A stretch of 64,000 bases of DNA from the NCBI GenBank assembly GCA_035578155.1, contig JAPWDM010000005.1, positions 40,014,108 through 40,078,107 of the forward strand, given 5' to 3'. The notes below the pieces were generated by a model. The model worked only from the letters and a program-made list of their open reading frames with translations, had not been told where the DNA came from and did no database searches. Positions 35,758-47,376 of the stretch are shown one piece after another. How positions within the stretch are numbered: the stretch's first letter is position 1; each line of letters starts with the position of its first letter. Source of the DNA: Brachynemurus nebulosus (lineage: Eukaryota; Arthropoda; Insecta; Neuroptera; Myrmeleontidae). A program made the position numbers and the translations under genes.

Positions 35758-36046
35758 CCAATTTTGCACCAAGTGGCATAACTTCCGAACTATTCGATTG
35801 TTTTTAATGAAATTTTCAGAAATTATGCAGTTTGGCTCCGCGATGGTCCCCTATGAATTTAATCAAAATCGGAGTAACGGTAGCAATTCCGCTACCATGT
35901 AATTCCAAAATTGCACCAAGTGGCATAACTTCTGAACCACTCAATTCTTTTTTATGAAATTTTCAGAAATTATGTAGTTTGGTTCCTATATGGCCCCCTA
36001 TGAATTTAATCGAAATCGGAGTAACGGTAGCTACGCCGCTACCATG
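35758..36046. repeat. 147-bp tandem pair
   Basis: Two units begin CCAATTTTGCACCAAGTGGC (35758) and CCAAAATTGCACCAAGTGGC (35905), exactly 147 bp apart. The end landmark GCTACCATG (35891 and 36038) shows the same step. Units include GAAATTTTCAGAAATTATG, CCCCTATGAATTTAATC and AAATCGGAGTAACGGTAGC. GTCTGTCTGTCCGTCTG just upstream (35733) is the reverse complement of the tail type seen at 29410-29424, so this resembles the same class of repeat in the other orientation. Confidence 0.85.
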
Positions 36047-36282
36047 AAATCCCATTAAATGTCAATATCTTATTTACTGCTAGTCCTATCTCGCTCAAAT
36101 TAGGGTATTTTGGGGGTTAGTTTCTAAAATATTTTTGCTATTATTTTATAATTTAGCCTTTAAGTCTTTTGAGTTACAACAGTTTTTTATAAACTTCAAG
36201 GCGAAAATATAATTTCAGGGTATATAATACTATTTTAGAAGACTATTTTAAAGTAGAATACTATTTTAGAGTCTTTTACGAC

Positions 36283-36308
36283 TCAATGGGGTGTGCCCAC
36301 CCCATTGA
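36283..36308. repeat. Short GC-rich hairpin
   Basis: TCAATGGGGTG and CACCCCATTGA form an 11-bp perfect stem over a 4-base loop. A short hairpin near the end of a repeat could mark a Helitron-like 3' end, but the CTRR end was not found. It is otherwise unexplained. Confidence 0.5.
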
Positions 36309-37249
36309 CAGCGTATTTATGTTTGAAACACGTACATAAACTTCTTCATTGTTTACAAATCAAATACTGGTATAAATCAATTATTCAATTTTTGTGAAAA
36401 TGGAGATTAAATTAAGCTTTGACGTGCATTTGATTTTGGAATGAAGGAACATTTAATGCTTCCGCAACCTCTAAGCAAAGTTTTTTTACAAATTTCTCTG
36501 TTATAGTACTCTTTTTCTCTTTGGTTTCAAATACGAGAATTATTAATTTTTCCATATCCATTTAAATGTATCCTTAATTTATCAAATAATAAGTTTTATA
36601 GAATTGTAGTTTGGTACTACAAAAATTGTAACAAATGAAAATATCCGTTAATGGCCAATATTTAATATTTTCCTAGTTACCTAAATCAATTTTTTTTAAA
36701 AAAATAATAAGTATTGATTGTGACAAGTTACAAAATATTTTTAAATATTCAAAAATTAATTTTTATTCTATTTGATATGTTTTCCTATCAGTGACAAAGT
36801 TTATAAAGTGTATCCTATTATTTATGGTACTCTATGTTATACCTTCAGTGCATATTTCATTCAGTATATATATCTGGCATATTTGGTGAAACTTTACATT
36901 ACACGTCACAACCAATAGGATCGCTCGTTGCTCAAATGTACCGTTTTGGCGGAATTTTTATTTAAGGTAGATAATTTACATTAATTTCGTTATGAAAACT
37001 AAAATTAATCAAACAAAAAGAACTGTCCTAAGAATTTGTGACATGTATAGAATATTCTAAAAAATGTTTCATAATATTCTAAAAAAACATGCATATTCCC
37101 TATTATAATTTAATGCCAGATTTGCACTAAATTTAATATTAAACAGTAATTGTATTGTATTTAATAATATATTAAATGTCGAAGTTAACGTTCGATTTAC
37201 AGTAAACTTACAGAAAGTTTTTGGGTTTTACACATGCCGTCGCAGAAAG
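36309..37249. other. Stretch without a gene
   Basis: AT-rich; a short GC rise at 36904-36960 (AATAGGATCGCTCGTTGC) holds no frame. It directly precedes the hAT transposase remnant but no N-terminal transposase part is readable. Confidence 0.45.
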
Positions 37250-37480
37250 GTTGAAAATGTTCTGCTTTGGGGCTTTTTGTAAAAATATGCATTTTTAGAA
37301 TTTCGTAGTTTTGACAACAAGAAATTCTTATGGTTTGTATAGTCGAAACATCCGTTCCTTGCGAAAGACTTTTCCGTTCCACCAAATATTGCGTCCGACG
37401 AAAGGGGTCGCCTAAATCCTGAGCGATTAGATAAATTAATATTTTTAAAGTTAATTGACATGAAATATTGGGAAATGTAA
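37250..37480 (+). pseudogene. hAT transposase C-terminus (dimerisation domain), broken
   Basis: Three plus-strand pieces give the hAT C-terminal dimerisation motif in order. About 37250-37320 reads VENVLLWGFL, stop, KYAFLEFRSFDNKKF. From 37342 it reads VETSVPCERLFRS. From 37406, one frame over, it reads GRLNPERLDKLIFLK and runs to a stop at 37478. SVPCERLF and RLNPERLDKLIFLK are hallmarks of hAT transposases, where this segment mediates dimerisation. A stop and at least one frameshift break it, so it is dead. It is probably the 3' end of an old hAT element; the MITEs at 21.2, 27.2 and 48.4 kb need such an enzyme but need not be its relatives. Minus-strand frames here are shadows. Confidence 0.8.
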
Positions 37481-38094
37481 TTTTTTTATTAATTTGATTC
37501 AATAAACGCATATAATTAACTTATAGTTTCATTTCCTGATTTCTTGAATAAGTTTAATTTATTGATATAAAAAATACTTCTACCTCTACTAATTCGTTAT
37601 CAATAATGTTTTCTGTTTTTATTAAGCATATTTCAAAATAATCGACTACCGAATCGAATAATTAAATATCGATCTTTTAATCATCGATTTAATCGAGAAC
37701 CGATTCCAGCCCACTCGATTCCAATCGAATCGGAAATCGATTTTTTTTTAATGAATCGACATGCCTACTCCACCGGAAAAATTTGCTTTAACCTTAAGGG
37801 GATGGTAATGAATTTAATTTTTTTTCTCTTTTTTATACTTTCATATGATTGGACAACATTTTAAGATTGTTGTGTCAAAATTTGAAACAAATCGGAGTAA
37901 AACTAACTAAGATATAGAATTTTGAGCGTTTGTTGCGCCAATAGGTTTTTGTATTCCAGCCCAGCAGGTACGTGGGAATCCCTGAATTCTTTTATTCATC
38001 GATAGGTCTTTGGAAGTATATTAATATATACTATAATCAATGACGTAGTTATGAATAAATTTTTCATATTTAATATTGCATTTGGTAATTATGT
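37481..38094. other. Stretch with clustered ATCGA words
   Basis: Between about 37640 and 37760 ATCGA, CGATT and TCGAT recur densely (AATCGACTACCGAATCGAAT, ATCGATTTAATCGAGAACCG, CACTCGATTCCAATCGAATC). Such clusters often belong to TE subterminal regions. No TIR was matched. No gene. Confidence 0.4.
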
Positions 38095-38780
38095 ACCAAT
38101 TTTTGGCTCCAAAAGAAAAACTAATATTCCGATTTTAATGATTTTTTTAAATGTTCATTGCTATGGCGGATTAGTTAAAAAAATACTACAACTCGATATT
38201 GTTATTGAAAATGCTGGGAAACTGTTGTTAAATTTAAAAAAAATCTATTTTTTAAGATTTCTTTTTTTATTTTGTATGCATGTATGTCAAAGTCGAAGTA
38301 TATTGTCAAAACTACCTAAACTAACCTAACCTTAACTAATCTCACCATCTAGTTTTTATATCAAAGTCGAAGTATATTGTCAAAACTAACTAAACTTACC
38401 TAACTTTAACTAACCTCACCACCTAGTTTTTATAATAAAGTCGAAGTATATGTAGAAGCACGGCTCCACCTATTCTTAGCTCTAAAAGAAAAACTAATGA
38501 TCCGATTTTAATGATTTTTTCTTTTAATGTTCATTGCTACGGCAGATTAATTAAAAAAATACTACAACTCGATATCGTTACTGATGTCGTTACTCGATAT
38601 CGTTACTATGTTATTTTGTATGCATGTATGTCAAAGTCGAAGTATATTGTCAAAACTACCTAAACTAACCTAACCTTAACTAATTTCACCATCTAGTTTT
38701 TATATAAAAGTCGAAGTATATTGTCAAAACTAACTAAACTAACCTAACTTTAACTAACCTCACCACCTACTCTTGCCTCG
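38095..38780. repeat. Duplicated block with CCTAA-like 74-bp tandem units
   Basis: A block GGCTCYAAAAGAAAAACTAAT ... CTACAACTCGATAT occurs at about 38105 and again at 38469. Each copy is followed by tandem ~74-bp units starting TCAAAGTCGAAGTATATTGTC at 38287, 38361 and 38434 (partial), then 38631 and 38705. Each unit contains ACTAACCTAACCTTAACTAA-type sequence, a degenerate form of CCTAA, the common insect telomere repeat read on the complementary strand. About 38895-38942 is an inverted copy of the GATAT...GCTGGGAAACT block. Confidence 0.75.
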
Positions 38781-39000
38781 ACCTTTTGGTCTATTGTTTA
38801 TTTTGGTCTATTTTATCGAAATATGCACTCAAAAGTTCATACAAACGCAGACACACAAAATGATAAAAAAAAATTTGAAAAAATTGAATTTTTTCAAATT
38901 TTAAAAGTTTCCCAGCCTTTCCATTATCGATATCGAATTGTGTTTCGCTGGTATCTATGATTTAAGGTAACAAAATATTTTAAAATAATGAAAAAAATTC

Positions 39001-39063
39001 GTCAAGTCCTCTGAGAAGGCCTAACTTAGTGCGTGTCAAAAAACACGCACTTGACGAATTTTA
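39001..39063. mobile_element. Miniature hairpin derivative of the 18.1-kb TIR family
   Basis: AATTCGTCAAG opens it and ACACGCACTTGACGAATT closes it; TAGTGCGTGTCAAAAAACACGCACT forms the inner stem. CAAGTGCGTG and TTCGYCAAG match the ends of 18115-18682. It looks like a strongly deleted member or a folded solo end. Confidence 0.55.
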
Positions 39064-39629
39064 TTACCTAATGGAGACGTGTGTATATTTCATAAAGGAT
39101 AAACAGAAACCAACGAAGCAAAAAAATATGAACAAAAAGAAAAAAAAGGAATCGAAGACGCCTTTATTCAATTTTAAATTATCCCGTCCAATTTTTGCGT
39201 GAAATTGAAAAAATGCATCTTTTTGATTTTTTTTTAAATTGTGGCTTATTATATCACATGTGGAACAGGTACGCCACTGCTGATACTTTAATCAGAGAAG
39301 TTATTAAAATGTTTAAATTGTGCTAGTGACTGTTTGTCCACTGCAGGTGAGGTGGTTTCCGATCGTGGTTTTCGATGTACGCTACGATGAAAAGAATTAA
39401 TTAAATTTTCGTAGCTGTCGACCGTAAACGGTAATTCGATTTACAATAACTACTCGTTCGAGTTACTGAAAAAAAAGAGTTAATGTTGTATACTGCAAAC
39501 AAGATTTTAATTTAATGAGATGGCAAATTTAGCTCAGAGACTCGATCCAGTGTACTATATGCTACGAGATTTGCTGTTTATATTTCGGGAATAGCGAACA
39601 AAAACAATTATTTACCACTGAAATTGGCT
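39064..39629. other. Stretch without a firm gene
   Basis: A possible minus-strand acceptor TTTTCATCGTAG (about 39380-39391) is followed by 23-30 open codons on that strand (39300-39380). An acceptor-like TTTGTCCACTGCAG sits on the plus strand at 39335-39348. With readings both ways, no exon is called. The part next to 39630 would be the 3' side of the mariner remnant. Confidence 0.35.
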
Positions 39630-39737
39630 TTATTGTTTTTCAAAATACTCTTCTAGATGACTGATATATTTTTGCATGCGCTTTAACCAATTTTCGTACC
39701 TCTTCCTCCACGCCGATTGAAGTACTTCCACAAAAAA
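39630..39737 (-). pseudogene. Mariner transposase C-terminus
   Basis: The minus strand reads VEVLQSAWRKRYENWLKRMQ, then KYISHLEEYFEKQ and a stop (TAA at 39632-39630). The pattern of aromatic and basic residues ending in G/E-YFE-K just before the stop is the ordinary C-terminal end of mariner-family transposases. The catalytic D,D(34)D region, which would lie at higher coordinates, is not readable; there the DNA becomes a TGTGTCAAAT/TTGTGTCAAT repeat (39740-39785). This is a truncated fossil fragment with no visible TIR. Confidence 0.7.
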
Positions 39738-39998
39738 AATGTGTCAAATCTTTACACAAGATTTGTGTCAATGATTTAACACACAAGAGGACATACATTT
39801 TCTGTTAATTTTTCAGATTTAGCAGAGTTAGTTGCTAAACTTTTTTATTCAATATTTTACTTCCACTGCAGCTTAAAATATTTGAAAATCGTCAAAAATT
39901 ATAACGATTTTGTTCATATATTATTATAAATAAGACTCAAAGAACGCAAAGAAAGTCACTCCTTTGTAAAAATTCTTACTTGTTTCTATATATATCTA

Positions 39999-40001
<3 letters not shown>

Positions 40002-40059
<58 letters not shown>

Positions 40060-40060
40060 A

Positions 40061-40134
<74 letters not shown>
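40002..40134. repeat. Two (TA)n tracts split by CTACCA
   Basis: TA runs at 40002-40057 and 40064-40134 separated by CTACCA. The YIYIYI frames here are translations of the microsatellite, not proteins. Confidence 0.95.
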
Positions 40135-40137
<3 letters not shown>

Positions 40138-40378
40138 AAAAAGATGAGAGTAGTTCTTATTATTAAACAAAATCGAAAAATTATAAGATTTTTCAATTAT
40201 TGACGAATACAGTTTTATTAAACGTTTAGAAATGAAACAATTTTCTTACATTTTAAGATTATTTTGTTACAGATTCAGTTACAAAGAATCATATAAGCTT
40301 ACTTGAGATTGTATATTATAATATTATAATATACAAGAACTACTCTTACCTTTTTTATTATATATATTTTGGTAGATA
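40055..40378. repeat. Inverted repeat enclosing (TA)n
   Basis: TATCTACCAATATAT ... ATAATAAAAAAGATGAGAGTAGTTCT (40055-40157) is answered by AGAACTACTCTTACCTTTTTTATTATATATATTTTGGTAGATA (40335-40378). The left arm has a 70-bp (TA)n where the right arm has about 10 bp. CTACCA is also duplicated at 39996, with another (TA)n tract before the arm. It looks like a small foldback whose TA core expanded on one side. Confidence 0.65.
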
Positions 40379-42953
40379 CATATTCTAATGTAACTTACGT
40401 ACTTATAACATTCTTTTGCTTTACACAAAGATTATGTAATTTCTTTGTTGTTCAAAACAGGTTAACATTTTTATTCTGTTAAATCGAAATTTGTGTTAAT
40501 ATTTTCATTTAGCACAAACACGAAATGTTACATTAACGCAGGGTTGTGTTACTTGTTTAACACAAAAATTTTAACCACTAGTTTTTTTTTTTACGCAGAA
40601 CACAAATTTTTTTACTGTGCTCCGTCAAAAAAATCATGACGGAATTTATTTTTGATGTGTAAGAATAGAATCGATCACCCTTTGCCCGAAACTTCATTTC
40701 CGGAGCTAATTTAACACGTGCAAAATTAGAAAAATTTATGTTAATTACGCGAGCAGAAATTATAACACACTGCCCAAAATCTAGTACGTGCCTTGAAGTA
40801 ATTATCAAAACTTCCTTTACACACCCTTGAGACACTACACTTGTTAAATTTAAAAATGTTTGCATGTATTGCACATATTTAACAAGTGAATATACCCAGT
40901 ATGGTGCTATCGCACGGCTCAAATTTTTGTAAGTTCCAATTTTAATTTAATTATTGAACACTTTGAAAATATTAAAAGTGTTAGATATAATCCATTTACT
41001 AACTATATACTGGCATTCTACCCTGCATCATATAGCATTACACATCAAACGAGTCATCGTAATTAAATTTACACGGATAGGAAAAGGCATACATTTAAAA
41101 GTGAATTAAAAACGACTCAATATAGGTACATGCACATTTTAAATATAATATTACCATAGATAAAAAAAATCTAAATTTCCTATTTCATAACTACCGCCGG
41201 CAAATGACGTGGACACCGCTACCCCTACCAAACGACTATGATACATACAACAAAACACATCATTTGTATCTACACAAACATGCGAATGTGTTAGTGCAAT
41301 ATGATGAATGACTACGCACCTTACATATAGGTATATAGTGTATACTGTAATGGACGAACTATGTGACTAACAAGCAACAATTAAAAATAAATTTATTGAT
41401 TTTAAGAAAGATATCCCTCTATTTTGAGAATTTTTTTGTTTAATAGAATTTTTACACTTAAATACGACACACTTCATAATTTTTTCTGTTTAAATTTTAC
41501 GAGTTGATTAAAAAAACAATGATACTATTTACGACATGAACCTTATGAGGAACAGTAACAGACTAAATCAGAAGCGGTGTAAATTGACACAACATTGCAC
41601 CTTACGAACGACAGAATTTTAAATGTAGGTACACTGCTTCTATAATGTTCTGTGTATATTACGATTACCCATGCACACATACGAGTACAGTTGCAATGTA
41701 GGTATTTATGGAAATATTTTCAATAAAATTTCTTGCCATAGAAAAACTTAGAAAGGGAATTTCAAGAAAACCCTCACCGCTTGATATCACTGGTATCGAG
41801 AAATTTAATAAATGTCAAATATTTTATTTTTTTACCGACCTACGTACAATCAGTTCAAAATTCAAAACAAACTTCCGGTTTTTATAAAATCAATTTCCCT
41901 TTATCATCTGTCAAAGTTGCTTTTCATTTCAATTGGATCATCAATTCGTGGAAATTTAATATATTGTCAGTTGGATCATAAAAATATTTTGACGACATAC
42001 CTAGTTACACATACTTACGTATCAATACCTACAGAGATTTTCATTAGACTGGATGTATAGAAGTAGTTTCTTCTACCTTAAAGTCTGATATTACAATTCG
42101 CATGGCGCAAATGCAACTGACAATTTGCCAAATATAAAAAGATTTGATTCCTATCAGCTCTGTTCCATTTCAGTTTTCACTGAAAGAATTTTATTGGTGG
42201 TGTATTTAACAAGACAGTAAAATAGGCCGTCCTTGAATTTAATGAAAGGTGATTTATTCCTTGATTTGAATTTAAATATAGATTATGATACTATAGCTAT
42301 CAAGAAAACCATAGCTTGTGTCGAAAGAACAAAAAATATGATGAATTGAACTATACTAAGGCAACGAAAATTAAAATTTGGAAAATAAGTTCTTTTCTTT
42401 CAATCCTTATTAGTTTCGTTTTTTAGAGAAAATTTGTGCTTCATCGTTCAAAAAAAAAGTTGACAACCCTATTTTCAAACTTTAATTTTATATTATATGT
42501 ATTAAATTGTATGGTTGATCTTGTATAATTCCAAGTAAACTTACAGATAAACCAGTTTTCTTTCGACAAACATATTTTTCAACTCAAAGAACAGTAGGAA
42601 GTGTTTGCTAGCTTTACTAAACTTTTTTCACCCTGTGATTTCTAATAAACGTTCTCCGATAGAAGCCCAACAGTTCTTTTCAGCTAGAAATAATTTTAAA
42701 TATCAACATAAAAATTCTTAAAAAAACAACCTTATAAAAAATGAATTGATGTGCGTTATGCCTTATTCTCGACGTTTAAGTTAAAAACTTCCATAAAAAT
42801 ATTTCTCTTACAAAAATATAATAAAAACAGCAAAAATTTAATTAAAAATTATTTCAATCACCCCCAAGTAATTGTATATGTCATAAAGTAATTAAAACGA
42901 TGTATGAACATGTATTTCATACTCATGTAAAAATAAAATTTAAAAATAAAAAA
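40379..42953. other. Long stretch without a gene
   Basis: From 40438 to 40620 the words TTAACACA, GTGTTAA, ACACAAAT and ACAAATTTTTTTACTGTGC recur and echo 39740-39790. Together they may be two ends of a decayed element with TGTGTTAAAT-type motifs. The 114-codon minus frame at 40578-40922 begins inside this repeat and has no motif. The rest (41-42.9 kb) shows nothing. Confidence 0.45.
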
Positions 42954-43370
42954 CCTGTCGCAGCATCTCGTATAATAATATATAACGAATTTCGATTTAC
43001 AAAAGTTAGTGTTTCTCGGAGACTATAGTTTAAAAAAAAAATTGTCGCAAAAACTTTTGCAATTTGGGAAATTTTGATAAAAAATTTATTTTTTTCACGA
43101 AAGAATGCCTAAAAAATCATGTTCTGGGCATCGGACATGTCTTGATGAAGCAGTTATCTAATTTGGAGAAAATGTTTATCTAATTTGGAGAAAATGTTAG
43201 AAGTTTCTAACATTTTCTCCAAATTAGATAAAAATAGAATCTTTCACTCGAGAGTTATCATGTTAATACATATACATATACATATACATGTCATTGTCCC
43301 GGACTCAAGCCCCGTCATGAAAGTGGCTGTAATAGGTGAATTTTCAGTTCGGAAATTCGCTAGAAGAGGT
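42954..43370 (+). repeat. TIR repeat family A, copy 2
   Basis: It aligns with 57206-57736: CCTGTCGCAGCATC, AACGAATTTCGATTTACAAAAGTTAGT, TTTTTCACGAAAGAATGCC, GGGCATCGGACATGTCTTG, TTTCACTCGAGAGTTATC, then a short TACATA microsatellite, then GTCCCGGACTCAAGCCCCGTCATGAAAGTGGC and GGAAATTCGCTA. The stretch between the microsatellite and GTCATTGTCCCGG is shortened relative to copy 3. An extra hairpin (43175-43232) is unique to this copy. Confidence 0.8.
43175..43232. repeat. Perfect hairpin, 28-bp arms
   Basis: TTTATCTAATTTGGAGAAAA TGTTAGAA is followed, after GT, by its exact reverse complement. TTATCTAATTTGGAGAAAATG also occurs directly upstream (43154-43174) as a tandem copy. Family A copy 3 has only the right-hand sequence at this place, so the left arm arose in this copy by an inverted local duplication. 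Confidence 0.9.
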
Positions 43371-44433
43371 TGCGAAACAAGCCGGCAAGCTTGTTGACCA
43401 TATAGCACGTCAGTTTTTGCCAGTTTTTTTTTTCATTTTTTTCAAACAATATTAAAAAGATTTTGAACTCAATGATCTGTAAAGGGTTAAATCGTAAATA
43501 TAGAAACACCTAATATTTCATTCAATTATAATTTCACGGTAACAATGGCAACAATTTTGCCGTCATCTAAATCATATTAAATACTTTTCACACCATAAAT
43601 CTTAATTACGTAAGATTAACTTTCTTCTTATTGCGGTTTTAGTAGGTACGTACACACACCTACAACTAACCAAGCACAGCTCAGATAACCTTTATACGTT
43701 GGTTTGGTAAACAAACCATACGACAAGCATATGAATCCAGTAAGATGGATCACTTGGCTTCCGTTTTCATTTAGGGAACATGGTGGTGATATTTTTATTT
43801 TGGTGTTATTATAATATACTTATTACTATTATATACAAGTTATTTTTCGTATTCCTTATTTGGTATGTGTACCTGACTTAAGACGCAGGTGATAAAAAAA
43901 TTCCCAATGATTATTTTCTGATATTATTTCCCCTCCTTTACTTCCTCTTTCTAGAAAGTATATTGCATAAAATAATGTAAATTAAAAAAAAAAAAAGATG
44001 ATGAAATGACTTAGTAAGCTACTTTTTTTACATGGTCGGAATTATTCCAAGAAAATGCAGCAATGTGGACATTTACCTTCCACAAATTAATAAATTATAC
44101 ACTTACTGTCTCTAATAAAATATATCAGTGTAATATTGCATTTTGTTTCAATATTAACAAATCCGTTAAAATACAATATATTTATCTGCCATATGGCATT
44201 AAAAATCTAGTGCGCACCTGACCTTATTCTGATAGATAAATGGTAACGGCGCCATTTACTTTTGGTGATCCAGTTATGATTACGATTACTGAAAATATAT
44301 TAGTAATTTCAAAAACATCGACATGTTCGTTACGCCTAGGTTACATTCATATTTTATTTGAATATATTATCCTCGAGCGAAATTAGACGGCATACAAAGA
44401 ACTTGAGGGGTGACGGGGAAGAGTTGAAATTAC
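43371..44433. other. Stretch without a gene
   Basis: AT-rich; ACAAGCCGGCAAGCTTGT (43378-43395) is a small imperfect hairpin. No exon or element border is seen. Confidence 0.45.
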
Positions 44434-44733
44434 TTAATTAATTTCAAGTAGTGAATAATGAAGACTTTTAATTAATATTACAAATATAAACTCATCCCCT
44501 TGACGTTCTACCTTCATCAGTTTTTTGTAACCTAAGGTTATAAATTTGAACATGATTTTGAAAGGTTCATCGACGGTGTCTTGTTTTTCTTTTACATCTT
44601 GTAGATGGCTTGTAAAAAAATAATAAAAATTATATGAGAAAAGAAAACTTACAACAACCTCCAATACAAATAGAAAATCCAAGAATTTCTCTCTTGTATA
44701 TAAGAATAATTTTTCTAATTTTTCAGATAACAC
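44434..44733 (-). CDS. Exon-like open frame, unrecognised
   Basis: A 99-codon minus-strand frame starts with GTG, not ATG. Its second half (about 44608-44470), reading HLQDVKEKQDTVDEPFKIMF and on through GYKKLMKVERQGDEF, has mixed codon use (GTC GAT GAA CCT TTC, CGT CAA GGG GAT GAG) unlike random AT-rich DNA. It follows a TTTTTTTACAAG acceptor-like site. The first half ends at a GTAAGT (44651) whose splicing to that acceptor would not keep frame. It may be one internal exon of about 110 nt or chance. No family is recognised. Confidence 0.2.
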   Translation of the reverse strand: MLSEKLEKLFLYTREKFLDFLFVLEVVVSFLFSYNFYYFFTSHLQDVKEKQDTVDEPFKIMFKFITLGYKKLMKVERQGDEFIFVILIKSLHYSLLEIN

Positions 44734-45467
44734 ACTGCCTACGAAAACTTATAAGAATCAAGATAATTATAAAGCCCAAGAAAAATACCCATATTTATTT
44801 CTGTTTATTACCTAATTTATTTTTCTTTCTTTTTTCTTATTTTATTCCTTATGTCTAAATAAGAACAAATTTAATCTTGCCAAATTCAAACAGTTTAGGT
44901 AAGTGAGAAAAATAGATTATAATAATCGATTCAATATATCCTTTTATTTAAGGATAAGCATCGTGTAATCCTCTTAGAAGATAAAAATCATCATAAAGTT
45001 AACGAAAACATTAATAGGATTTTGTTCTAAAAGGATATACTGTAATGAATGCTGAGAGGACTGGAATAGGTGAAAGAGCCAGTAGAAAAGCAATATTATT
45101 CGGTGTTAATTGTCAGTAAAATTTTAGATATGACTAGTTTACCATATTATGTAATAATAAGGACTGAAAATAAATAAATAAAATGTTGGCGTATATACAA
45201 TTTTTTTGCAATTCCGGATAATTTAAAATTATAAAAATTAAAAAATGACTTAAATGTCATTCAAATTGTATGTAATAATATTTCATCAAGTAGGTACACT
45301 TTGGATAAATCAATTGAACTGTACAATACAATATAACTGTTTGTCTTTATCTACAAGTTTGAATTTGTTTATTATTTTAGGTTACGCAACAACGCTATTT
45401 AATTTAAGTTAAACTTCTGTAAATTGTGCTTTGCTGATTAGTTTAAAAGCGGGAGTAAAATAATTTG
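44734..45467. other. Stretch without a gene
   Basis: Short AT-rich frames only; no repeat border was matched. Confidence 0.45.
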
Positions 45468-45485
45468 TTAGTCCCTTGGGACTAA
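45468..45485. repeat. 18-bp palindrome TTAGTCCCTTGGGACTAA
   Basis: It is an exact palindrome. GGGACTAA (45512) and TTTAGTCCCGG (45530-45540) nearby repeat the half-sites in the same order, giving four GGGACTAA/TTAGTCCC sites within 75 bp. This could be a decayed TE end or a binding-site cluster. Confidence 0.7.
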
Positions 45486-45925
45486 AAGTGGCATTTTGCT
45501 CCCTATTATGTGGGACTAAGTCATGTCTTTTAGTCCCGGAATTGCAAAAAATATATATTTTTACTAATGGGGGTTTTAGGTGGATATGTGATAATTTTTT
45601 ATATGGGAGATAAGAGTATTTACCACCAAGCAAGAGCCACACGAGCAATGTTCAGATTTCTGCTCTGCTATTTTTAAATACACTTTATGTTTATTACAAT
45701 TTTCAATTAAAATTTTTCTTTTTTAATAGGTACGTATACATTGATTTGTATTCGACGTATTTAGTTGGCCGGAAAAGTATACAAGATCAAAAAATACCAC
45801 GAACTAACTGAACATTGAACAAAATCAACGAGGCGACCGAAGCTTTCGAGCGAACTTTGCCCTCTTCTTCAAGCTTGTTTATTCGAGTATCAATAATGGT
45901 TCTTGCAATATATATGTACACACAA

Positions 45926-45931
<6 letters not shown>
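45486..45931. other. Stretch without a gene
   Basis: After the GGGACTAA sites only AT-rich DNA up to the next (TA)n; GAACAAAATCAACGAGGCGACCG (45816-45838) is a minor GC rise. Confidence 0.4.

Positions 45932-45967
<36 letters not shown>
45932..45967. repeat. (TA)n microsatellite
   Basis: 36 bp of TA preceded by ATATATGTACACACAAATATAC. Confidence 0.9.
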
Positions 45968-45970
<3 letters not shown>

Positions 45971-46093
45971 GGGGCATTCTTTCTAATTTCTTGCCACTAA
46001 TATTTGAAAAGTAGAGTTCCGTTAATTTGAGCTATTGTACACCTATTTTAAGCAACACAAATTTTGGACAGCAGGGGATCTCCCGTTGATACC

Positions 46094-46095
<2 letters not shown>

Positions 46096-46154
<59 letters not shown>
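46096..46154. repeat. (TA)n tract at left edge of foldback
   Basis: 59 bp of TA ending exactly at GGGTGGGCC, the first bases of the foldback. Confidence 0.95.

Positions 46155-47376
<1,222 letters not shown>

Noticed and set aside
36283..36308. Helitron 3' end
   Set aside because: The hairpin is suggestive, but no CTRR end follows at the right distance and no 5' TC end was matched.
37197..37511. Minus-strand frames of 77 and 104 codons
   Set aside because: They are shadows of the plus-strand hAT transposase remnant.
39300..39391. Small terminal exon on either strand around the GAGGTGGTTTCCGATCG patch
   Set aside because: Acceptor-like sites exist on both strands and the open pieces are 15-30 codons; nothing decides between them.
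39976..40196. YIYIYI-type open frames
   Set aside because: Direct translations of (TA)n. The same applies to frames at 45815-46256, 46485-46754 and 57375-57618.
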